From: CAWCUU01 sp963798855
Lineage (GTDB): Bacteria; Gemmatimonadota; Gemmatimonadetes; Longimicrobiales; RSA9
DNA length: 64,000 nucleotides
Assembly (NCBI GenBank): GCA_963798855.1
Contig: CAWCUU010000003.1
Location: forward strand, 744,001-808,000
Reading direction: 5' to 3'
Numbering within the stretch: position 1 is the first letter of the stretch; each line of letters starts with the position of its first letter. The notes under the pieces were generated by a model. It made no database searches and was not told where the DNA came from. It worked only from the letters and a program-made list of their open reading frames with translations. The translations under genes and the position numbers were made by a program. Positions 7,488 through 15,990 of this stretch are shown one piece after another.

Positions 7488-10400
7488 TCAGTGGCGGCCG
7501 CGCGCGAGGGAGCGGAAGTACTCCTCGACCATCGAGCGGAAGCCTTCCGGCACGTCCTGCGGCGCCGCGAGCCGAACGCCCCCATCTTCGGCGCCCCGGA
7601 TCTCTCTGCGCAAGGTGAACTCGAACTCCTTGACCGCCTGCACCGCCGACTCCTGCAGCCGTCCGATCGCGTCCGGGTCGGCGTAGGGGCGCGACTCCGT
7701 CAGCGCACGCAGCCCCTCGATCGCGCGTCGCAGATCGCCGGTGTCACGACCGTCGCGGGACAACTCGCGCTCGAGCGCCTGCGCGTCCTCGAGCCGCTGG
7801 CGCGCCTCGTTGCGGAACTGCCGCGCGTCCTCCGCTGACATCCGGCCCGGAGGGCCACCGGCCGTACCGCCGCCCGGCGCGAAGCGGTTCGCGCCCGCCT
7901 GATTCTCGCCCTGCTGCTCCCCGCCCTGGCCGCCACCTCCCTGCTGCTGCGCGCCCTGCCCCTGCTGTCCGCTCCGGCCCGGCTGCGCACCCTGCCCCTG
8001 CTCCCCGCTCTGGCCCTGCTGGCCGTCCTGCCCCTGCCCGCCGTCCTGTCCTTCCTGGCCGCCCTGCCGCGAGCCGGCATCGCTTAGCCGCTGCCCTAGC
8101 GACTCGACGCCGCGCGCCAGCTCCCGCGCCCGGTCGAGCGCGTCCTGATCCCGACGCGCGCCGGCCCCGGCCTGCGCGAGCGACGTCGCGGCCTCGGCCA
8201 GCCGCGTCCCGAGCGAATCGAGGTTCGCCGAGATGTCGTCTTCAAGCCGCCGTGCGTACTCGGGGGCCTGCCCCTCCACGAGACCCTTCGACGCGCGGAT
8301 CTTGTCTTCGACCCGCTCGTCCCTCATGGACTTCGCTGCATCGGCGATCTTCTTCGCGGACTCCTCGTCGCGCGCGTGCGCGTCGGCCGCGAGCCGGTCC
8401 AGCCGGTGCTCGAGCTCGTCCACGCCCCCGGCGAGCGCATCCTTTCGCTCCAGCAGCCGGCGCTTGCTCTCCGCGTCCCGTGCGGCCTGCCCGCTGCCCA
8501 TCCGCTCCACCTCGTCGGCGATGCGGTGCTGCTCCTCGGCCAGCTCCTCAGCGCGCCGCCGCGCGTCCTGCGCCGCACGCGACACGCGGTCCTCGCGCTC
8601 CCGTTGCAGCAGCCGCCTCGCCTCGTCGAGCCGCTCGCCGGCGGCCCGTCCACCGGCGCCCGAGGGGTCGGACGCGGAGCGCCGCAGCGCGTCCGCGGCC
8701 TGACGCAGCTGTCGAGCGCCCTCCTCCAGCGTCTTGCCCTGCTGCGGGTCCTCGTGTGCGAGCCGCTCGAGGCGCCGCGCCTCCTCCTCGACCTGCTCCG
8801 CGAGCTGCCGCTGCGCGTCGCCCCCGCCGGATCCCGCCGCCCGCTCCTCGCCGCGGGCGAGCCGCTGCTGCCGCTCGGCCGCCTGCTGTTGCCGCTTCGC
8901 CAGCTCCTTCAGCCGCTCGAGCACCTCGTCGAGCTGCTGCTGTTGCTGCTCCTGCTGCCCGCGCTCCAGCGTCTCGTACTGGTTGCGCAGCCGGTCCATC
9001 TCGAGCTGGAAGAGGTCGGCGAGGTCCTCGGCGCTCTGATCGCCGCCGCTACCACCGCCCTGCTCCTGCAGGCTGACCTGCACGTCGCGGTACAGCTCCT
9101 CGGCGCGCTGGAGCTGCTGCAGCGCGCGCTGCTCGGGCGGAAGGGCTTCACGGGGCGACGTCGCCGCCGAGAGATGCTCCTCGGCCGATTTCATCTCCTT
9201 CGCCGCCTCCGGCAGGATCGCCAGGATCTGCGCGAAGGTGGAGTCCATCGAGGCGACGTCGCGCTCCTTCATGCGTCGCACCAGCTGCTCGACCTGCTCG
9301 CGCAGCCGGCCCTGCGCGAGCGCGATCGTGGCGCGATGCTCCTTCAGCTCCGTCGCGGGCAGCGTGACCTGGTCCTTCAGCAGGTTGAAGGTGGCCGCGA
9401 TCACCTGCTTCTGCTGCTCGGAGAGCCCGCCCTCCTGATCCTGCTGCCCGCCGCCCGGCATGCCGCGCTGGTCGGCCGCGTGGTAGTCCTTCCGGAACGA
9501 GCGGATCCGCACGAAGTACATGTCGCTCGTCGCGGTCCTCGGAGCAGGTCCGTTGTCGCGGGCGCGGGCGTAGTAGGCGACGAGGTCGCCCGGCTGCAGC
9601 CCCATCTCCTCGAGGTACATCGTGTGGCCGGCGGAGACCTCCTTCAGCGGCTTCGCGCCGCCGGAGTACAGCGGAAGGGAGCGTTCCTCGCCGCCGTTGA
9701 CGGAGTAGCGGATGTCGATGCGGCCGATGCCGTAGTCGTCGGTGGCGCGCGCCTGCAGGAAGAGCTCCTCGATGCTGGTCGCGCGCGTGTCGCGGCCGGG
9801 CTTCTCGAACGCGACGGTCGGCGGCTGGTCGTCGAGCACCTGGATCGTGTAGTCCGGAGATGCGGCGACCATGCCCGCCTGCGCGGATTGCAGCTCGATG
9901 TGGTAGACCCCGGCCGTGTCCACCGGCAGCGCGCCGGCGAGCGTCCCGCCATCCGCCGCCTGCAGCGGGAACGCGCGACCGTCCTGCCGGACGATGCGGC
10001 CGCCGCTCGCCGGCAATGTCGTGAACACGCGGAGGCGCGCGACCGTCCCCTTCAGCGCGGCAATGTCGCCGCCGTCCTCGACGGTCTGTGGCGAGAGCCC
10101 CGTGTACGCGGGGAAGCGATACTCGATGTCGAGGCGCTTCGCGTACGGCAGGTCGGCGACGTCGATCCGGTAGACCGGCGACCGCACCCCGCCGGCCTCG
10201 ACGTAGTACTCGGTGGGTTGCGACACCTTGAAGACGATCGCGCGGAACGCGCCCTCATCGGTGGCCGACGCCATCGGAACGCGGTCGAACGCCGCATCCT
10301 TCCCCGAGCGCAGCAGAAGCTCGGCCTCGCCGCTGGAGAATCCGTCCAGCCGGGCGCCGATCTCCTGATCGGCGCCACGCGGGACCGTGACGCTGCCGGG

Positions 10401-11015
10401 GCTCACCTCGATGTGGTAGGGGCGGACCGCCTCGGCGCCGCGCCAGGGCAGCAGCAGCGCGGACGCGCCGTGCCGGATGTAGCCCGGCCCGCGCGCCGCA
10501 GCGAACAGCCCGGCCAGAACGGCGACCGCGAGGACCGCGGACGCGACGCGCAGGCCGTGCCGCTCGATGCGACGGCCATCCTGCACCGCGTGCGAGCGCT
10601 CAAGCGCGTCGCGCACGACGCGGGCGACGAGCGCTGCCGAGCTGTCGTCGCCCTTCGGCGGCCGGGCGCCCGTCGACTCGACCGCACTGAGCAGCGCCGC
10701 CTCCAGCGACGGCTCGTGCTCCTCGATGTAGAGGGCGACGCGCTCGTCGCTCACCGAGCGGAGCTGGGGCAGCACCAGGAATCGGATCGCGACGGCGGCG
10801 AGAAGCAGCCACACGATGACACGGAACGCGACGACCGAGCCGGACGTGAACGCGTAGTACTGCAGCCCGTAGGAGGCGAGGATGACCACGAGGAGCGCGG
10901 CCGCGACCAGCGCGGCGAGGCCGCGCAGCGCGAGCCGCAGCCGCCAGCGCAGGCGCGCGCTGCGGATGACGCGCAGCAGCTCCGCCCTGGAACGAACCTC
11001 ATCGTGCGGGGGCAT
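7488..11015 (-). CDS. DUF4175-like membrane protein with long coiled coil
   Basis: 1,175 residues. Three N-terminal membrane segments (about 30-53, 60-82 and 150-170) are followed by a beta-rich extracytoplasmic part (about 190-530; for example DDYGIGRIDIRYSVNGG), then a very long Glu/Arg/Gln-rich coiled coil (about 540-970), a Gly/Gln repeat linker (about 980-1042) and a final helical segment. This is the DUF4175 architecture usually found next to MoxR, DUF58 and BatA genes. A scaffold or tether role in the envelope is inferred. ATG 11015 has an excellent AGGGAGGAAG site and overlaps the BatA-like gene by 17 bp, so translation is probably coupled. Confidence 0.8.
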   Translation of the reverse strand: MPPHDEVRSRAELLRVIRSARLRWRLRLALRGLAALVAAALLVVILASYGLQYYAFTSGSVVAFRVIVWLLLAAVAIRFLVLPQLRSVSDERVALYIEEHEPSLEAALLSAVESTGARPPKGDDSSAALVARVVRDALERSHAVQDGRRIERHGLRVASAVLAVAVLAGLFAAARGPGYIRHGASALLLPWRGAEAVRPYHIEVSPGSVTVPRGADQEIGARLDGFSSGEAELLLRSGKDAAFDRVPMASATDEGAFRAIVFKVSQPTEYYVEAGGVRSPVYRIDVADLPYAKRLDIEYRFPAYTGLSPQTVEDGGDIAALKGTVARLRVFTTLPASGGRIVRQDGRAFPLQAADGGTLAGALPVDTAGVYHIELQSAQAGMVAASPDYTIQVLDDQPPTVAFEKPGRDTRATSIEELFLQARATDDYGIGRIDIRYSVNGGEERSLPLYSGGAKPLKEVSAGHTMYLEEMGLQPGDLVAYYARARDNGPAPRTATSDMYFVRIRSFRKDYHAADQRGMPGGGQQDQEGGLSEQQKQVIAATFNLLKDQVTLPATELKEHRATIALAQGRLREQVEQLVRRMKERDVASMDSTFAQILAILPEAAKEMKSAEEHLSAATSPREALPPEQRALQQLQRAEELYRDVQVSLQEQGGGSGGDQSAEDLADLFQLEMDRLRNQYETLERGQQEQQQQQLDEVLERLKELAKRQQQAAERQQRLARGEERAAGSGGGDAQRQLAEQVEEEARRLERLAHEDPQQGKTLEEGARQLRQAADALRRSASDPSGAGGRAAGERLDEARRLLQREREDRVSRAAQDARRRAEELAEEQHRIADEVERMGSGQAARDAESKRRLLERKDALAGGVDELEHRLDRLAADAHARDEESAKKIADAAKSMRDERVEDKIRASKGLVEGQAPEYARRLEDDISANLDSLGTRLAEAATSLAQAGAGARRDQDALDRARELARGVESLGQRLSDAGSRQGGQEGQDGGQGQDGQQGQSGEQGQGAQPGRSGQQGQGAQQQGGGGQGGEQQGENQAGANRFAPGGGTAGGPPGRMSAEDARQFRNEARQRLEDAQALERELSRDGRDTGDLRRAIEGLRALTESRPYADPDAIGRLQESAVQAVKEFEFTLRREIRGAEDGGVRLAAPQDVPEGFRSMVEEYFRSLARGRH

Positions 11016-13050
11016 GTCTTCCTCCCTGGGTGGAGAGCCGGTTCGAGACTACCGTCTCCGCCGCGAACAACACGAAGGCGCCGAACAAAAGATACCACCA
11101 CCAGCCCTGGCGCCGTTCCTTCTCCTCCGGCGCCAGCTCCGCGGCGGCGGCTGGGCCGCTGTCGCCGGGCCGGGTGACCGCCGCCGTTAGCTCCTGCGGG
11201 TCGAGGCGGGCGAGCCGCGACTCCGACGCGTCCACGTTGACGGCGACCACGCGGCCATCGGCGCTCTCGCCGCGCAGCTCGTAGAAGCCGCGCTCGAGCA
11301 GCGACACGGCCGACGACGCCGGCGGATCGCCGAGCGGCACGCTCGCGCCCGACGGCGTGAGCGCGACGAGCGACCCGCCCGTAGGAGCGCCCTCGTCGGC
11401 GCGCGGGTCCCAGACATCTCCCACCGTTAGCGAGGCGCGCGGAGGCGCGTATCCGGCGGCGTGCTCGACCAGCCGGTGCACGAACGGCAGGAAGACGGGC
11501 TGCAGCGCGAGGTCGTTCCAGAACGTGTCGAGCGTGGAGGCCCACAGCAGCACCCTGCCCCGCCCGACGCGCCGCTCCGCGAGCGCGACGGCGCCGTCGT
11601 CGAAGCGTGCCAGTGCCGTCGCCGAGTCGGCGAGCCGGATCGAGCGGTGCCGGAAGAATCGCGCCGCCGAGAAGTCGCCGCTGTGCGGCGCAGAGAACGG
11701 CTCGAACACCGGGTGCGCGAAGTCGACCCGGCCGAGCGCCGCGCCGCGACCCCCGTCGGGGTCCACGGTCGGGCCGATCTCGCCTGGCAGAAGCGCCGCG
11801 GCTTCACCGCCACCCGCGCTGCCGGGCCCGGCGACGACGATCAGCCCGCCGCCCGCCTTCACCCATCGCGTCAGCACCCGGCCGGCCTCGCCCCCGGGGA
11901 ACGGCGCGTCGTCCAGGATCACGACGCCGCGCCGCGGCAGGTTCGCGGCGCCGAGCCGCCTCGCCGAAATCTCGACTGCGCGGAATCCAGGCGAGGCGCC
12001 GAGGTCGAGCGCCCGACGGAGATAGAGGCTGCGCCCCGCATTTCCGCCATCGAGCACGAGCACCGGCACCGCCGGATCCGGCTCCAGCGCGAAGCTGAAC
12101 ACGTTGTCCGCGTCCAGCGCGTCCGTCGAAGCCTTGACCTCACCTCGGACCGGATCGGAGAGCACGAACGGCGTGAAGGCCACGGTCGTCGCAGCGCCGG
12201 CATCGAGCGTCACGTCGCGCGTCTCGACCGCGCGCCCGCCGAGCGAGAGCTGCAGCGCGACGTCGCGGGCGGCCCCGCCGCCGGTGTTCACCACGCGCAC
12301 GGCCGGCGTGACGCGCTGGGCCCCTCCCGTCCTGTCGCGGCGGAACGTCGCCGAGGCGATCGCGAGGTTCGGCCCGACCTCGCCGCCGACGTCCACGGCC
12401 GTCAGCCGCGCACCCGCCGGAAGCCGTGCCGACGCGTCGCCATCCCAGCCACCCCGCTGGTAGTCGGAAATCAGCACCGCCTCCAGCGACGGCCGGCGCG
12501 ACGCCGCGAGCAGGCTGGCGGCGAGCTCGAGCGCAGGGCCGTACCGCGTGCGCGCCCAGCCGACGTCCGCGGCCGCCAGCTCCGCGCGCAGGCGGTCCCG
12601 ATCCGACGTCGGCGGCCCCGCGACGCGCGCGTCCTCGTCGAAGACGACCAGGCTCGCTCGGTCGGCGTTCCGTAGCCCCGCGATCACTCGCTCCGCCGCC
12701 GCGCGCGCCGCGGCCCAGCGTCCGGGCATGCCCATGCTGTACGAGCGGTCCAGCAGGATGACGACCTCGCGCGCCTCGCGCCCCGCGCCGGCGCCGCCGG
12801 CCGAGCGTCGCAGGAACGGCCGCGCGAAGGCGGCGACCAGCAGCGCGAGCGCCAGGCAGCGGAGCGCGAGAAGCACCCAGTCCCGGATCCGGCGACGTCG
12901 CACCGATGGAAAGGGAACCCGCTGCAGGAACATGAGCGACGGGAAGTCGAGCGTGCGCGCGCGCTGGCGGTGCACGAGGTGGATCGCCACCGGAACGGCG
13001 AGCGCGGCGAGGCCGAGCAGGAAGGCGGGGGCGAGGAAGCCGAGGCCCAT
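10999..13050 (-). CDS. BatA-like membrane protein with VWA domain
   Basis: 683 residues. It starts with the double-transmembrane N-terminal domain seen in BatA/aerotolerance-type proteins (helix about 6-25, the segment HRQRARTLDFPSLMFLQ, and a second helix about 57-79), then a von Willebrand A domain with the metal site D101-R-S103-Y-S105, a long extracytoplasmic region resembling a glutamine-amidotransferase-like/CARDB layout, and a C-terminal helix (WWWYLLFGAFVLFAAE). VWA domains of this class are presumed partners of MoxR ATPases. ATG 13050 overlaps the TGA of the DUF58 gene by one base. Role in envelope complex assembly is inferred from family and context. Confidence 0.85.
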   Translation of the reverse strand: MGLGFLAPAFLLGLAALAVPVAIHLVHRQRARTLDFPSLMFLQRVPFPSVRRRRIRDWVLLALRCLALALLVAAFARPFLRRSAGGAGAGREAREVVILLDRSYSMGMPGRWAAARAAAERVIAGLRNADRASLVVFDEDARVAGPPTSDRDRLRAELAAADVGWARTRYGPALELAASLLAASRRPSLEAVLISDYQRGGWDGDASARLPAGARLTAVDVGGEVGPNLAIASATFRRDRTGGAQRVTPAVRVVNTGGGAARDVALQLSLGGRAVETRDVTLDAGAATTVAFTPFVLSDPVRGEVKASTDALDADNVFSFALEPDPAVPVLVLDGGNAGRSLYLRRALDLGASPGFRAVEISARRLGAANLPRRGVVILDDAPFPGGEAGRVLTRWVKAGGGLIVVAGPGSAGGGEAAALLPGEIGPTVDPDGGRGAALGRVDFAHPVFEPFSAPHSGDFSAARFFRHRSIRLADSATALARFDDGAVALAERRVGRGRVLLWASTLDTFWNDLALQPVFLPFVHRLVEHAAGYAPPRASLTVGDVWDPRADEGAPTGGSLVALTPSGASVPLGDPPASSAVSLLERGFYELRGESADGRVVAVNVDASESRLARLDPQELTAAVTRPGDSGPAAAAELAPEEKERRQGWWWYLLFGAFVLFAAETVVSNRLSTQGGRHAPAR

Positions 13051-13970
13051 CAGCGCACCCGCATCAGCCGCTGCCGGGTGGACAGGTACGCGAAGAGCGC
13101 CCGGTCCAGCGGCGTGGCGGTATTCAGCAGCGCGTAGTCGATCCCCTCCGCCACCAGCACGCGCGACAGCTCGGCGGTGTGCGCGCGGATCAGCTCCCGA
13201 TACCGTTCGCGCATCGCCTCCGGCACCACCGGCAGCCGCTGCCCGCTCTCGACGTCCTCGAACGTGGCCGCCTCGCCGTAAGGGAAGTCCAGCTCGGCGG
13301 GGTCGAGCACGTGGAATACGATGACGTCGTTGCCGTGCCCCTTCAGGCCGCGCACGGCGGCGGCCACCGCGGGCGGCTCATCGTACAGGTCGGATACGAC
13401 CGCGACGACGCCGCGTCGGCTTAGCCCGTCCGCGACGCGCGCGAGCGGCGCGGCGAGCGAGCCGGCGCGCCCCGGCCGCAGCCGGTCGAGCGCGTGCAGC
13501 ACGATGTCGAGATGCTTCGCCGAGGGGGGAACCCGGTCCACGACGGCGTCGTCGAACGCAAAGAAGCCGACGCGGTCCCGCTGCCGGTGCGCGAAGTAGG
13601 TCAGCGTCGCGGCGAGGTATCGAGCGTAGTCGAGCTTCTGCATGCCGCCGCCGCTCCACCCCATCGAGCGGGAGACGTCGAGCACCACGACGAAGTCCGC
13701 GTTCGTGTCCGCCTCGAACTGCTTGACGTAGTAGCGGTCTGTGCGCCCCCACAGCCGCCAGTCCACGCGGCGGATGTCGTCGCCCGGCATGTAGGCGCGG
13801 TGCTCGGCGAAGTCGAGCGACAGGCCGAGGTACGGCGAGCGGTGCAGCCCGTTGATGAAGCCGTCCACGACGGTGCGCGCCACCAGCTCGAGGTTGTCGA
13901 TCCGCGCGAGCGCGGCCGGATCGATGAAGCGCGCGCCTGGACTCGCGGCGCCGGCCCTTCCCCGCGTCAC
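13050..13970 (-). CDS. DUF58 domain protein
   Basis: 306 residues from GTG 13970, 7 bases after the moxR stop. The DUF58 core is clear: YMPGDDIRRVDWRLWGR (about 60-76) followed by VKQFEADTNADFVVVLD and a VWA-like metal motif DVSRSM at 98-103. DUF58 proteins are regularly encoded next to MoxR ATPases and VWA proteins and are thought to be part of chaperone-like complexes. No membrane helix or signal peptide is visible, so it is probably cytoplasmic. The start is uncertain because the ribosome site is weak; tight spacing within the operon supports it. Confidence 0.88.
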   Translation of the reverse strand: MTRGRAGAASPGARFIDPAALARIDNLELVARTVVDGFINGLHRSPYLGLSLDFAEHRAYMPGDDIRRVDWRLWGRTDRYYVKQFEADTNADFVVVLDVSRSMGWSGGGMQKLDYARYLAATLTYFAHRQRDRVGFFAFDDAVVDRVPPSAKHLDIVLHALDRLRPGRAGSLAAPLARVADGLSRRGVVAVVSDLYDEPPAVAAAVRGLKGHGNDVIVFHVLDPAELDFPYGEAATFEDVESGQRLPVVPEAMRERYRELIRAHTAELSRVLVAEGIDYALLNTATPLDRALFAYLSTRQRLMRVR

Positions 13971-13977
13971 GCCCGCC

Positions 13978-15015
<1,038 letters not shown>

Positions 15016-15033
15016 GTTCCACCCCCTATCGGG

Positions 15034-15990
15034 TCAGTGTGTCATCGCGTAGACGATGTAGTTGATGCCCAGCTTGTACGCCTCGTTGGAGAGGTCGATC
15101 GGCGCGAAGCCCGTGTCCGACCACTCCCAGTACTCGCTGATGTCGTTGTTGTAGTTGATGATCCCGACCAGCGGCTTCGTCGTGTCCGCATCCGCGTACA
15201 GACCGTAGAAGATCGGACGGTAGCGCTGGAACGTAGGCGCTTCGAAGCTCAGCGAGTCGATGTCGAAGAAGGAGTGGAAGATCGGGTGTGTCGCATCCAG
15301 CTCCACCATCCGCGAGCCCGGCAGCACCCGCTCCATCTGCACCCGGAAATTCTCCCAGTCCCGCCCCCGGAAGTCGTCGAAGATCACGAACCCGCCCTTC
15401 AGCAGGTAGTTGCGCATCCCCTCGACTTCCGCATCCGTCGGCCGCCAGAAACCCGCCTCGCACAGGTACGCGATCGGGAACCGCATGAAGTCCGGCTGGT
15501 CCGCCGTGAAGATGTTGCTGCCGTCCAGCACCGGCTCGATCGCGGTCAGCTCGCTCAGGATCTTCGCCAGGTGCCGCTCCGCGCGCGGATAGTCGTGCGC
15601 CCACTCCGGCAGCATGCGGCCGTCGTCGTACTGGATGCGCGCTCCGGGCCCCAGCGTGTACCGGATCCGCGTGATCGTGTACCGGCCGCTGTAGGGCACG
15701 TTCTCGTCCTGGGGGACGGCCGCGCCCCGCGCGGACGTCCGGGCGGGGGCGGGCGCGAGCGCGGGGGGACCCTCCTCCGCCCCGACCCCGCGCGCGGGGG
15801 CGGGGGTGAGCGCGAGCGAGCGCCGCGCCTCGGCGACGCGGGACTGGCCGCGCGTGTGCGCGATCCCGAGCGCGGCCCCGCCGGAAACCAGAAGAACGGC
15901 CACGATCCCGGCCACCGCAGGTCCTAGCCCTAGCCCTCGCCCTAGCCCTAGCCCTAGCCCTAGCCCCTGCCCTAGCCCTCGCAGTCTCAT
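15034..15990 (-). CDS. DUF4159 protein with (Gly-Leu)-repeat signal anchor
   Basis: 318 residues. The start is ATG 15990, in an ATGA overlap with the preceding gene; the much longer open frame upstream is antisense-like and was rejected. The first 23 residues are a Gly-Leu repeat encoded by tandem CCCTAG-type hexamers, followed by a hydrophobic helix (PAVAGIVAVLLVSGGAALGIA) and a Pro/Ala linker. The DUF4159 domain covers about 100-318 (IRYTLGPGARIQYDDG, NYLLKGGFVIFDDF, THPIFHSFFDID). DUF4159 proteins have a glutamine-amidotransferase-like fold and occur with MoxR/BatA genes. Export and membrane anchoring are likely; function is unknown. Confidence 0.83.
   Translation of the reverse strand: MRLRGLGQGLGLGLGLGRGLGLGPAVAGIVAVLLVSGGAALGIAHTRGQSRVAEARRSLALTPAPARGVGAEEGPPALAPAPARTSARGAAVPQDENVPYSGRYTITRIRYTLGPGARIQYDDGRMLPEWAHDYPRAERHLAKILSELTAIEPVLDGSNIFTADQPDFMRFPIAYLCEAGFWRPTDAEVEGMRNYLLKGGFVIFDDFRGRDWENFRVQMERVLPGSRMVELDATHPIFHSFFDIDSLSFEAPTFQRYRPIFYGLYADADTTKPLVGIINYNNDISEYWEWSDTGFAPIDLSNEAYKLGINYIVYAMTH
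15921..15980. repeat. CCCTAG/CCCTCG hexamer array inside the DUF4159 signal codons
   Basis: About ten near-perfect hexamers (CCTAGC phases with a few G/C variants) run through codons 4-23 of the DUF4159 gene. Being a multiple of three, copy-number changes would lengthen or shorten the Gly-Leu segment without a frameshift. Confidence 0.9.

Noticed and set aside
8376..11177. 933-residue plus-strand open frame opposite the DUF4175 gene
   Set aside because: Leu/Arg-rich shadow composition and no motif; the minus-strand gene has clear domains.
15921..15980. Telomere-like CCCTAG repeat as a chromosome end or telomere
   Set aside because: It lies within a gene in the middle of continuous coding sequence; no hairpin end or terminal inverted repeat.
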